This document shows positions 23,233-35,108 of a DNA stretch of 64,000 nt, in pieces. The DNA is from Silene conica (Eukaryota > Streptophyta > Magnoliopsida > Caryophyllales > Caryophyllaceae). The notes beneath the pieces were generated by a model. The model saw nothing but the letters and a program-made list of their open reading frames with translations. It did not search any database and was not told the origin of the DNA. A program made the translations under genes and the position numbers. How positions within the stretch are numbered: the stretch's first letter is position 1; every line of letters begins with the position of its first letter. The stretch spans positions 56,255,048 through 56,319,047 of the forward strand of contig CM055311.2 of assembly GCA_029255685.2 (NCBI GenBank), given 5' to 3'.

Positions 23233-24473
23233 TGAAGGAAAACGTGAGTCATGCTAACAAATCCTTATAATTTAGTCTTACTAATAAACTACTTACAATT
23301 AATCTCATATTAATTTAGTCGATCTTATGCATGCAAAATTAAAGCAGAAATATATAAAGAATCGTATTCTTACACACGGTCCAAAATATTGCTAGGACGA
23401 TCCTCCAAAAGCAACCAAGTAAGCTTGCGTCCAATACGTAAACACCAAGACCTACCCTTAAATCGGACCAATAACCGAACCCGGACTAGGAGACGGAAAT
23501 AGGTTTTAAAACCGTGTACTAATACTAATATTAGTATACTACAAATATTATCTAATAATATTTAGGAGGTTGTTTTTATTTTCTTATTCTAGAAAATGAA
23601 CTTGCATGAAGATTAGTTTTAGAATATGTGAATGATCACATATATATAGAGAAAAATGGGTTTGGTTGGGGTGGGCATGTGAGCCGTGTAAGAGAAGCAT
23701 GGGGAAGGGTTTTATTCCTTTTGTCAAACCCACATGCAAGATGTTAAGTCACATCATAAAAATATTAAAACAAAAATTATAAGATAAAAATATCATATAT
23801 AATTTTATCATATATTGTCAACTTACACGGCATACTAAAACGTAAAATGGACCTTCATTTTACGATTTATAATTCGTACAATTTAACTAATTACGTAACA
23901 TCTTATGTGACATAATAACTGTATTAATTTAAAATATTCATTTATCACATAAATAATATTTCTAAATTAATTAAATCATATTTAACAAATTATTTAGTAA
24001 TTTGAATTACTGTCCCAACATATGGTTATCGTAATAATCGTCGATACGATATATTAACAACGTTCGTTATAACCATGAACCATTCATAATACTAATTTCG
24101 ATATTTCTAAAATATCGTTTAATATTTGACAATTGACACATTTCAATTTCAAATATAAATCTTACCTTAAGATTCAACCTCTGATTTCTCGATATACGGT
24201 TTTAAGAATATTGATCAATTCGTATCCTATACAATTAATCAATATATGTTTAAGGGGTTAGTCCTAAAGGTGTGACCTAAAGAGATCAACTGACCACCAC
24301 CGTCATACGACAGTAATGTCAAACTCTAGTCAGCCAATCATTACCGATTAATGTTGGTCAGTTGACTATATCAAATATCGGATCGTCCCTTGCATATTCT
24401 TTTCATAAGATTTATGACAATGATTTTTATCACTGTCGTGATCGCACTATTGTTGAGGACACATTTCCCAACA
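23233..24473 (-). repeat. 5' LTR of the copia-type element
   Basis: 1241 bp, beginning TGTTGGGAAATGTGTCCTC on the minus strand and ending CCTTCA next to the primer site. This is the only complete LTR of this element in the window. A TATA-like stretch (TATATATAG) at 23641-23649 is a possible promoter. Confidence 0.85.
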
Positions 24474-25638
24474 GATCCTTCCCTGTCAAAATTGAAATTA
24501 AACAACTCCGTAAATTTTCACGGGTGTTACGCTAGTGCTAGTAAAATTCTTTTCACCAGTAAAATAATTACTCCCTCCATTTAACCATTATAATACTAGT
24601 TCAATATAATAATACTCACATATATCGAGAAAATGGGGTGATAAAAGTTGACTGGAGAGATTACTTTTACTATTTAGGACTTTAATGTAATTAGCTAAAT
24701 TTATACAAATTAATTATTTTATATATTTTTTAGCCGATAGCATTGTATGATCAACCAGATGAAGGCACGTCAATGTAAGTATTATATAATTTTGGTTAAA
24801 GTATAAATTTAGAGAGTACCGGAATATCGTGATTTTCCTTAAAATAAACATGCCCCTTCATGGTATTAATTAGTATAAAGATGTTCATTATTGAACATAC
24901 ACAAATATAATATAAGTATTAAATTTTGGAAACTATTAAGAAGTAAATAAATGAAGTTAGAATTCGAAAAAACATAATATTTCATAATTATTTCGATTTG
25001 ATCTAGCGCATATATGTAATATATTCATATAAATATATAAACCTCTTAAAATTACATGCGTAAATAGTAAAAAACATTCTCTTAGTAGTAAAAGAATTGT
25101 AGTAACATTGGATATAGTAATATAATCGTGATCACTCATTCGAATAGCTAAAGTAACAATATTAGCATCTAACTGGATCGGAGTAGTAAAAGTAGTAAAT
25201 GTAACGATGGGAGTATAGTAGCGAGATTAACAATATGAATGCGGCAATAGTGAAAGTAACTAATATTGCGTAACCATAATTATGTCGAGAGTAACCAATT
25301 TGTGAAAGTAACAATAGTAATAACGAATCTAATGAAAGTAAGAATACTAACAAGAAAAGAAAAAATATATGGACATTTAGCTAACCAATAGATTAAAATA
25401 AAATCTTAAAGCGTGAGTAGTAAATTGTCTCATAATTTTATTTAATCTTAATTTAGAGGTATGTCATCAAAAATTATTTATTAATGATAAATTTATAAGT
25501 TATGCAACTTTAAAATAGTTTTGTTTAATTGAATACAAATTTTAATGTTAAACAGAAGTAGCAAGGGTCACGCCGGACACCAATACGTACTAGTTTATGT
25601 ATGTTAAATAATTAACGTGTTTATACTAATTAATGACA
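24474..25638. other. AT-rich spacer with a possible Stowaway-like MITE
   Basis: No gene seen. TACTCCCTCCATTTAACC at about 24569 and an inverted partner ...AACGATGGGAGTATA near 25203-25217 have the CTCCCTCC terminus and TA flanks of Stowaway/Mariner MITEs, about 650 bp apart. The match is imperfect and the assignment weak. Confidence 0.35.
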
Positions 25639-25670
25639 TTTTTTTTTTTTGGAACTCGCACTTCAGATAC

Positions 25671-28600
25671 CTACTGTGACATAATCAGAGCAGCCTGATC
25701 ATGTGCTATTGTGTTTAGATATCTTGGAATAAAACTAACAGAAAAACAATGGAAAACATCTATCTGACTATATAGTTCTTCAATTATATCTTCGACTTGA
25801 ACATGTCTTGACTCAACCTCCGCAATCTGTAATACCGCATTCAGACAATCTGATAGCAACTTCACATGGTAAAGATTATGCTCCCTTGCCCATTGAACTG
25901 CCGTCTTAATAGCAAGTACCTCCGCATGAAGTGCCGAAATCGCAACACATTTTTTCCCTCCCTTGAAGATAATAGCCCCTTTATCATCAAAAACCACCCA
26001 ACCAAGTCCTGCTTCCATAGACGATTTCCAACTTGCATCTACCTTAATCCTAAAGCACATACATAAATTATCTCGTCCCACTAACCTCCATGGATTACAC
26101 TCCCTAATATATTGTCGGTCCCCTTCATCCTTTTCCCCTATTATTAAACTTTCATCACGCTCACTTCCTTCCCTCATCCCCTTACTCTTCATCTCAATCA
26201 CCCTCATCGCTGTTGTAATCATATCCGCATGTTCCTTAAAAAATAGATCTGGTACCAGCACCGCTTGATTGAATATAATATTGTTTCTCAACAACCATAT
26301 GCATCTAATCATAGCCACAAAACGAACAACAACTACATCCTTATCCGGTAGAGAATTAAAATATTTTAGCCAATTGATTATCCAATCTCCCATACCGAGT
26401 CCCATAACCTGTCCTGAGCGTATGCCTAGCACAGAATTATTCCACAACCTTCTCGTCATCGGGCAATCCCGCAATAGATGCTCCATTGTCTCCACTTCCC
26501 CCCCTCCTGAATCCCGACATAATCTACACCACCAATCTTCCTCCCCTAAAATAACTCTTCTTTTAAACTCAACCCCCACAGGTAAAGAATTGGTAACAAT
26601 TTTCCATAACAAAATTTTCCACGATTGAGGTACCTGCAATTTCCACAATTTTGTTTTGCAAAACATCTGCCCTGTTTTAGAAATACGATGTGTATCCATA
26701 CTTGAACGATGCTTCTCCATAAATTCCCCAAAAATCAATCCATAACAGCTTTTAACAGTAAACGAACCATTTGACGTATAGGGCCAAATCACCCTATCAC
26801 TCCTTTCCCTTATCCCCAAATCCATTGATTGGATTTTCCTCACAGTTTCCTCATCAAACAAAAACTTGAGCCAGGTCTCGTCCCATGTCCCATCTGTTTC
26901 TTGTAAATCCCTTATCTTAAGATCTTTAATCCAATCAAAACTCTGATCCATTAAAAAATCGTTCGAGACCGGACATTCCCCACAAATCCACCTAGCCGTC
27001 CATATGTTAAGATTTGACCGGTACCCAGGTATCCAAGCCAAACTCTCCTTAATGGACCTAAACCCATGAAGAATACTCCGTCTACCCCATGTCATATTCC
27101 CGCCCTGATTCATCTCGAATCCAGTCGTATTGTTCCATTTAACCCTCATCAAATTTCTGAAGACTTTGCCAAAATAAGATGTTTCCCCCTTAACAATCCT
27201 CCAGGCCTGTTTCGCTAGCAAGGCTTTGTTTAGGCATTCAATATTTCTAATCTCAACCCCACCCATAGATTTAGGTAAACCCAGAAAATTCATGCTACAC
27301 CAATGGATAGACCGCCCTGATTTACACCCCACCCACCAAAAATGTGACAACAAAGAATTTATCTTATTCGTCACACTTATCGGTACTTTGAATACCGATA
27401 GAAAATAATTAGAAATGGTGGACAAAATGGAATTAATCAAAGTAAGCCTACCGGCTGGTGATAGAAAGATCCCATGCCACGACGTCACCTTCCTCTGCAC
27501 ATTTTCTATCAAGCCCTTGAACAAGTTTCACTTCGGCCCTTGAAGTTCCGTCGGTATCCCTAAATATGTCCCAAAACCCTTATTCCTTCTAATCCTTACA
27601 GAATGCAAAGTCTCCTGAACCCTGTTCAACGTCATGTTCGGGCTAAAAATTAAACCCGATTTATTCTCATTCAACTTTTGACCTGATATCTTGCAGAACT
27701 GGTTGATATTAGATATCAGATTTCCCATACTTCCCCCAGTATCCTCTACGAAGAAAACGGCATCATCCGCAAAGAAAAGATGTGTCAATCGTTTCACACC
27801 TTTACCCATAAAGACCCCATTTATATCCCCTCTGTCCTGAGCATGTGCAATATTTCTTGATAACACTTCCATGCAAAGAACAAAAAGATAAGGAGATAAA
27901 GGACCCCCCTGTCGAAGCCCACACGATGGCCTAAATTGCGGAATCGGGACACCATTCAAAAGAACCTCATATGATACCGTTTTAACACCATTCATAATCA
28001 ACGTCACCAGACTATCAGGAATCTTCAGTTTCTTTAACACTGCTTCAACAAAATCCCATCTCATCCGATCATAAGCCTTACTCATGTCAATCTTCAGAGC
28101 CATCTTTCCTTTTCTTCCTTTCGTACAATTATTGACCCTAAAAATTGCCTCATTTGCTAAAAGGATATTGTCACTTATATTTCTTCCAGGTATGAAAGCA
28201 TTTTGAAAATCCCCCACTAAATACCTCATCACCCTTGCCAAGCGATTTGTAATACATTTTGAGATAACTCGCATAAAGACATTGCTTAAGCTAATAGGTC
28301 TGTAATCTTTAACCCCCTCCGGATTATCGCCTTTTGGAATTAAAGCAATAAAGGTCCTGTTACACTCTCGTAACACTCTTCCAGAATTTAAGATAGTAAG
28401 ACCAGCTTTCGTAAAGTCCTTCTTTATAAAGAACCAACATTTTTGAAACAAAGCCGCAGGTATTCCATCCGGTCCTGGTGATTTCAGAGCTCCCATTTGA
28501 AATACGGCTTTCCTGACCTCCTTCGCCGTAAATTTCTTCGCCAAATAATCTCTATCATCTTCTTTAACCCCTTCTCCCATAACCGATAAAAAACCTTCTA

Positions 28601-29855
28601 AATCCAACTCCCCTATACCCTCTTGATGATCACCCCCTTCCTTAAAGATATCTTTAAAATAATTTTGGAATTCAACTCCAATTTCATCAGCCTCATACAC
28701 CCAGCTCCCATTCCCTTTTTTAATTCCTAGGATAAAGTTACGACATGCCCTTTCTTTAGCCCAGTTAAAAAAGAACTTTGTACAAACATCCCTTTCTAAA
28801 GCCCATTTCACCTTCGCCCGTTGCTTCCAATAAGTCGCAGCCATCCGTGCAAACTCATCTAATTGACGATGTGTATCTTCATAATCATCTGTAATACCCG
28901 AAACTATAGCTTTATTTTGATCCTCTTCTAATTGTTTATCAAAATCTTCTCATTTATCCCCCCATTCATCCTTCTTATCTAAACTCCACTTTCTAACCGT
29001 TTGTCTCATATGATTTAACTTCTTCATAAAAATAAATGGCGGGGAACCCCTAATATTCAAAGACCAACTATTTTTCATAAGCTCCAAACATTCTTTAAAG
29101 TCTAACGCCCACACATCAACTTTGTAAGGTTTTTTTCCATTATTTGTTGTTAATTGTAGGCTAATTTCTATCGGTGCATGGTCCGAGAGTTGAATCGGAT
29201 AATGTTGAATTCCCGTATCCGGGAACAAATGAAACCAATCCTTTGAGCCCATCGCCTTATCAAGTCTTTCATAAACCCTATCCGTCCCCTTTCGATTATT
29301 ACACCATGTAAATATTGGTCCCTTAAAAGGTATGTCAATAAGTTCAGTTCGTATTTTCCATTCCGAGAAAGCAAAAGCTCCTGGAATCGGTCCATTATTC
29401 GCACTATGTTTTTCCCAAGTGTACTCCACTTGATTAAAATCTCCCATGATTAAATAAGGATGATCTAACTCCTATAAGTGATTTTCAAGATTGAGGAGGA
29501 CTTGTTATCGATTTGTTGTTTGTGGATCCCCATAAAAGAAAACGTAATACCAAAAGCGACCCCGTACATATTCCACTAGCACGATAAGAAAATGATTACA
29601 AGCAAAATGGAGGTGCATTTTAACGCCCCTCTTCTAACCTAGCCATAACCCCCCCGAAGCCCCACACGCATCTACCCCCGCGGTGTGCTCAAAACCAAAA
29701 GATCTAAATAACTGGCTAGCATGCATACTACTACATTTCGTCTCCATAAGAAAATCGTAATCAAAATAATGCTTACTAATTATCGCTCTTACTTTCGGAA
29801 TTATAGGGGAGAGCGTATTATTTAGCCCCCTACAATTCCACATTAGCCCATTCAT
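25671..29855 (-). pseudogene. LINE ORF2: endonuclease, reverse transcriptase, zinc-binding domain, RNase H
   Basis: About 1395 codons in a single frame from ATG 29855. Domains: APE endonuclease (WNCRGLNN, ETK, GDFN near 29435, SDHAPIE near 29190); RT (KIDMSKAYD near 28090, GLRQGGPLSPYLF near 27920, FFADDAVFF near 27770); zf-RVT (WKILLWK...WCRLCRD, EHLLRDCP near 26480-26610); and RNase H (KVDASW near 26045, AEVLA and SDCLNAV near 25800-25920). No frameshift is needed. The frame contains about five in-frame stops (near 29635, 29500, 29473, 28950 and 27530), several possibly TGG-to-stop transitions. It would nick target DNA and copy its RNA if active; as it stands it is dead. Confidence 0.9.
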
Positions 29856-32133
29856 GGTGATGGAGGAGGTTGAACTGGCCCAACCTCCGCAAAGCCCATC
29901 TCTTCATCATCTTCAACTGAATCTGAGGACTCCTCCATATCAGAGTCACGCACAGCAATATTAAAGGCCGATGTCTGTCCTTTATCAGTTCCTCCAGTAC
30001 TAGATTCTCCCATACAAATCCCAACCGAAGACTGACCCAGCAGTACAGTCTCCCCTCCTTGAACTCCAGCACCCCCACAGATTTTCTTCGACATTCTCTG
30101 AATATATTTTTTAGCACTCTGCACCGAAACAATCTCTTCTTCAGGGACAACAACATAATCTGTCTGCGTAGCACACTTCCTTTTCCGAGCCCTCCCAATT
30201 TCCTCCTTAAACTCCACTCCCATCTCATTCTTATGATAAACATCTATCATACCGAGAGTCCCATCTGAATTGGATGGTGGATCAATAGCTGCCATCAAGG
30301 ACGAGAAAGCTCCAGTATGTGGCACATCAAATAATTTAGGCTTTTCACTTGTCTCCCCTTCTAACTTTGCTTTTTTCTTCTCAATCACCTTCAATATTGA
30401 CTCCTCAGCCTCCCTTGCTACTTCCTTCCCTTTAGCAATAGCCTCCTCTGTTGATTTTTTTATCTGCTCCACAACACGTTCCAGCCTAGATAATCCCACT
30501 TCAATTTCAATACCTTTCTTTATCAGAGCATCTGGTGTCTTACTCAAAATGTCTTCCTGTTGCTGTTGGTGATTATCTTCAGTATTCCCACCCTCCCCCA
30601 CTATATTACCATCAACTTCCCTTCTGCCCAACACTAGTTCTGTATTAATACCTGTTACTTCCTCCCCTTGCTCATCCTCCGACACTAAATTTATTGCTGA
30701 ACCGTGATGAAATTCAGAGAAATCTGAAGGAGTTCCCGCAGCAGGGTTGAACAGATGGTAGGGGTAGTTATCTGTGTCCTCAGACGTCTCTTCATCACTA
30801 CTGATAAAAGTTGGTTCAGTAGCATTAGGTGCCTCATTATTATTGCCTTCTTGAACTGGCTCCTGAAACTCATCCTCCCTATCCACCTCCATTCCAAACC
30901 CACCTTCTGGATATTGATAAATCACTGGTATTCCCCCCTCTGGTGGATCAAATGTTTGATTGTAGCCCCTACAATCATCATCCATTAAAGCCCATTCCAC
31001 GTCCCCTTCCACTCTTGATAATATAGCCTCCTGTACACGTTGTTCTCTATCCACAACCCCACTTAAGCTATTTTGAGTTGTATAGATCAAATAGGGATCA
31101 TTTGTGTTTAGCTGCCTCATCTCATCTTCTTGATAATCTTGCAATCCATTAGGATTAACAAACTCCTCCTCAACACTATGATAATTTTCTTGTTCCTCCC
31201 CCCTCTCATTTTCCTCCATCACCTCCTCTCTTACTTCAGTCACCTGTCCTCCCCTCATCTCCTCCTCAGTTAATCCTCGTATTGTATTTTGTCCTTCCAC
31301 CTCAATTTTCTGCACCCCACCTAAATTATTCTGCTCCCTCTCTTCGACACCCTGCATAAATCCCCTTCCTTCATTCTGTTCACTTCCCCTCCCCCTCCTG
31401 TCCTCCCTTTCCCTTTGTGTTTCAGAAAAACCATTAAAATTGTTGTTGTTGCCTGACCCATTTCCCCCTTCATGAGACGGCCCTTCCCCATTCCCTGCCC
31501 CTTGCCCAATGTTAAAGACAACAGGCCCAGCAAATGGTTGCGCTGTCACGGCAAAGCGCATACCTGGATACACCCTACCTCCTGTCGTAATCCCTAAATT
31601 GAAATCCACCACTCTCTCTTGTGACTCCATACCATTTCTCCTCCTTCGTCTAATCCCCAAATGAACCCTTGAGTTCACATATCTAGTCGTAGAAGGTGTA
31701 GCCCTTAAGTCGAGATTAAACATCGTGTGATTACTTCTACCTTGATAAACTACAAAACCCCTTTCCACTGACCGGTCCATCATACCCGTGATTTCTGGGA
31801 CTATTGTCACCATACTTTCCCAACATTGCCCCCCCCCCCCCCCGTATGGCCAATTTTACCACATTTGATACAATATTTGAATACTTCTTCGTATTTAAAT
31901 TGTATCCGCAATAATTGTCCATTATTTAACGATAAAAAGAAACCAGGAACAAGAGGTTGATTCAGCTTAATACAAACCTTAAGTCGTAGGTAGTCATTCT
32001 CTGGAATTCCTTCGAATGGCTGGACAAAGAAACTGTGGCTGATTAACTTGCCTACCACCACCGCAACATCCTCCCTTAAATACTCAAAGGGTAACCCACA
32101 AACCCTCACCCACAGTTCTGCAAATGGAAACCG
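29852..32133 (-). pseudogene. LINE ORF1, DUF4283/zinc-knuckle RNA-binding protein, 5'-truncated
   Basis: Plant L1 ORF1. The visible N-terminal side (31850-32133) reads WVRVCGLPFEYLREDVAVVVG...GFFLSLNNGQLLRIQFKYE and then CIKCGKIGH, a DUF4283-type domain with a CCHC-like knuckle. A 15-base C run (31829-31843) sits directly after the knuckle and the frame changes across it. The long acidic, low-complexity C-terminal part (Glu/Gly/Asn-rich) runs 31813 to 29852. The first part of the gene is missing beyond 32133. Confidence 0.82.
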
Positions 32134-32760
32134 CACTAGTAGAATTTTACCCTACGGTGTTGGTTCTAATAAGCCATTAGTATCGGTTTTCGAGCGACGT
32201 GATTGCTGGGGTCACATAAGGTTTGTGTCGGTTTTAAAAATCGCCACCGTAGCTTACCCAACGGTGTCGGTTATGAGTTACAAACCGCCACCATAGGATA
32301 ACTATGGTGTAGGTATTAAGTTTAAAACCGTCACCATAGGGTACGCTACGGTGTCGGTTCTAAGTCCCAACCGCCACCGTAGGGGTCTAAAACCGTCACC
32401 ATAGGGTAAGCTATGGTGTCGGTTTGGAGTCTAAAATCGTCACTATAAGGTAAGTTATGGTGTCGGTTTTGCGTCTAAAACCATCACCATAGGGTAAGCT
32501 ATGGTGCCGGTTTTAAGGCTAAAACCGTCACCATAGGGTAAGCTATGGTGTCAGTTTTGCGTCCAAAACCGTCAAAATAGGGTAAGCTATGGTGTCGGTT
32601 GTGAGCCTCAAAGCGTCACCATAATGTAAGTTATGGTGTCGGTTTTGAGCTTAAAACCGTCACTTTCTTGTATGATATGGTGTCGGTTGTGAGTTAAAAA
32701 ACGTCACCTTATGGTATGTTATGGTGTCAGTTCCAATTTAAGAACCGTCGCCATATATAT
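32134..32760. mobile_element. CACTA terminus with subterminal repeat array (one end only)
   Basis: Starts CACTAGTAGAATTTTACCC at 32134, inserted in LINE ORF1 (adjacent triplet CCG). About ten imperfect repeats of 55-60 bp follow, built on CTATGGTGTCGGTTTT and AAAACCGTCACCATAGGG, which are inverted partners. This is the dense subterminal pattern of CACTA elements. I could not find the opposite terminus, so the element is partial, or its other end has diverged or been lost. Any length beyond 32760 is uncertain. Confidence 0.75.
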
Positions 32761-33063
32761 TATTTTTGAAAAAAAAATTAGCTAGCTAATTTCGACAGCA
32801 CCTCCCCTTAAAATGATACTGGCCAAATATAAATATTGATGGATAAATACCTGCAAAGAATTTTAATCAATTACCAACAAAATAATGTTTCATACAACAG
32901 CTTCTAAATAACCATACATCTCACATTCTCATCCAACAATACAACAACACTTATGTTTCTCAACAACGCATCAATCCGAGAAAACAAGGAACAAGTATAT
33001 CCTCGACAATAACCTCAACCAAGCAACAAGTAAAAATCCAATAATTTAATCTAAACTACATGT

Positions 33064-33364
33064 TCTCGAAAGATTTTATAGCCCACGCCTCTTTAACTTC
33101 ATTCGTATCTTCAACTGACATGGCTGAATCTTCAATAATCTACATTTAAGAAAATCAATAATGAGATACTTTTTTAAAAAAAGAAAATAAGCAAACTATA
33201 AATATTTTTACTTAAAAATATGAAATACTTGCTCAAATTGTTCCACACTACCCTTTGAGTAATAAAATGTTATTCCTAATGCTTTTACCAACGCATCTTC
33301 GAATCTAGTAGGAACAAACTCTCCTTTTTGTTGCTTTTCCTTCCAAACCCACCGTTGGTATTGA
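33064..33364 (-). pseudogene. Two exon-like segments of unknown gene
   Basis: On the minus strand a frame at about 33364-33235 reads RWVWKEKQQKGEFVPTRFED and onward to a candidate donor. After a ...TTAAATGTAG acceptor near 33145, the string EDTNEVKEAWAIKSFENM runs to a stop near 33064. It may be a transposase C-terminal remnant of the neighbouring CACTA or a captured host fragment. I do not recognise a family with confidence. Confidence 0.3.
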
Positions 33365-34404
33365 AATAAAACACAAGAGCGATTAAACTAAGGAACGCAT
33401 ATTATAGGCTAATCTTAAACAATCCAAAATGGGCAGAGTAAGTAGTCTATAATAATATAAAATAGGAAACGGAAACCTGACACCGACACAAAGTAACCGA
33501 CCTAAGTAACTAGGATTCACGAAATTTTATTGTTGGTTGTTCTTATTACCATTAAACAAAAGGACAGGATTCAGGAAGACAAGTCATGAAGCAAATATTA
33601 CACTGACTATATAAATGTAGTAAAGATCCTTGGTGAGGTAATGACTGCAGAATTAAAACGGCATTTATGTTTATTGCAGCAGGTGTGACTAACTGTGACT
33701 GTAAGAAAATAGGGATAGATTAAAAAGGCATCAATAACATGAATGTCTTTAACTATTCATATAGTAAATTAAAAGGGGCATCAATAGGTACTGGTATCCT
33801 CAAACTTAGCAAACAATTCCTCAATAAATTATTCCCATTTCACATTATCTTCTGACAGATTATTCCAAGACTCAGAACATGCAGATTATTCCAAGACTCA
33901 GAACAGCCTACCTGTGCGCCCATGGGGCAATGAGGACCAATGATAAGTTGATCTTGTATGGCATTGATGTCGCTGCTGAATGCTAATTGTGTGCTCTGAG
34001 CAGTGATCATTGATTTTTTGGTTGTTTGTACAACAAGAAGGTGTTGCAGGGGGGTTATATAATCTGATTGCTACTATGTTCTCTATGCAAGACATATTAG
34101 ATTGGTGTGTGAATGGAACATGCTCAAGGGTGCAGAGAAGCATTCAGGCTGCAATGGTCTTATGAGTAATATGCCATATTGGGCTTCAAAGGAATCAATG
34201 TAAGAACGAGAAGTTATTGGTCATCCCTAAGCTAGTGGCTGTTCATATTCTGGATGACGTAAGGATCAGAATTATACAAGATGCAACCCATCTGAATATA
34301 ACAGCTAACAAAAAGAGATACATACCTGAAAGAGGATGTTAGTGAGGCCTGTTTGAGGAGCAAAAGGTGTGAGAATCATAATGAAACCTCATGAATTAGC
34401 TCAC

Positions 34405-34930
34405 TGTGCTGCTTTGCATAGATAGGCGTTGGCTTTGAAGTTCCTGGTTGCAAAAATTTGTTGCGGTATTTTCTGCCCATATTTCCTCCCTTGACATCCA
34501 TCGTTCATCTGCATGATTTTCATAAACTTTGGGCTAATCATGATAACTGCCTATAAATAAGTTTTAAATTAATTGCAACAGATGCTACCAATTTCGTGCA
34601 CTTACTGTAGGCGTCTCACATCTTGCTCTTACAGACACTCTTGCCCTTTTGGGGTTGTTTGGTTGTTCAGAGTCTTGTTGTTTTTCATTATTCTTTATTG
34701 TCTTTAATTGTCTACTTGGTAGGCCACTCTCCCCAATATCACCAATCTCGTTGCTTCTCTCTAATCCAACGTCAGTCAGATCAATATGAGGAGGCATACA
34801 TTTGAATTCCAGTCCAAGAGAAAGACCGTCACTCATCAGCTCTGCAAACTCTCTAGGTTTAGAGGAGTTGCTACTGTTATCATCCTTCCTGCGCTTGGCG
34901 GCACTTTGTAATCCTAAGCTAAGTGAAGTT
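34405..34930 (-). pseudogene. Degenerate WRKY group II-like gene fragment
   Basis: A minus-strand exon at about 34930-34603 reads LSLGLQSAAKRRKDD, a polar linker, then PKRARVSVRARCETPT. That is the conserved lead-in to the DNA-binding domain in WRKY group IIb factors, and it ends at a GTAAGT donor. After a short intron-like gap, 34520-34405 reads MNDGCQGRKYGQK, where DGCQWRKYGQK is expected, followed by a poorly conserved zinc-finger region that lacks the expected CPRAYYRC. The tryptophan of the heptapeptide is replaced by glycine and the frame stops soon after. It cannot be a normal WRKY factor: a decayed gene, or a fragment captured by a transposon. Confidence 0.6.
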
Positions 34931-35108
34931 TCAGGGTCCTCTACCCCAAAACAACAATAGACTTAGACCTATCCACGCAATTCCACTTGTCTGTACTATT
35001 CAAATAAGGGCCGACAATGCTGAAACAAGGATATGCTGTAAGAGGACAACAATAAGACGACAAAAGAGAAACATAGGACAGCAACAATTGAAACAATAGA
35101 CAGTAGTA

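Larger units (their letters stand above)
9079..24473 (-). mobile_element. Copia-type LTR element with gag only, host to two nested insertions
   Basis: Minus-strand element. The 5' LTR (23233-24473) and a 158-bp piece of the 3' LTR (9079-9236) match base for base apart from few changes. LTRs run TGTTGGGAAATGTGTCCTC...CCTTCA. The TGGTATCAGAGC primer site (23219-23230) and a GTGGGAGAT-type polypurine tract (9237-9250) are in place. Internal sequence totals about 5.8 kb once the Athila-like insertion is removed. It encodes gag but no recognisable protease, integrase or RT. The 3' LTR is cut at 9078 by Tekay copy A. This looks like a gag-only, non-autonomous derivative rather than an eroded full element, because the 2.4 kb between gag and the polypurine tract contains no pol-like frame at all. 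Confidence 0.82.
25639..32133 (-). mobile_element. L1-clade LINE with ORF1 and ORF2, 5' end cut by a CACTA terminus
   Basis: Minus-strand non-LTR retrotransposon. The 12-base T run at 25639-25650 is its poly(A) tail. ORF2 (25671-29855) and ORF1 (29852 to at least 32133) have the plant L1 layout, and the stop of ORF1 overlaps the start of ORF2 as ATGA. The 5' UTR and the first part of ORF1 are missing, because a CACTA end begins at 32134. No target duplication can be matched without the true 5' end. Moderate decay, so of intermediate age. Confidence 0.92.

Noticed and set aside
30270-30572. Plus-strand frames opposite LINE ORF1 (also 30755-30988)
   Set aside because: Antisense shadows of the acidic low-complexity ORF1 tail.
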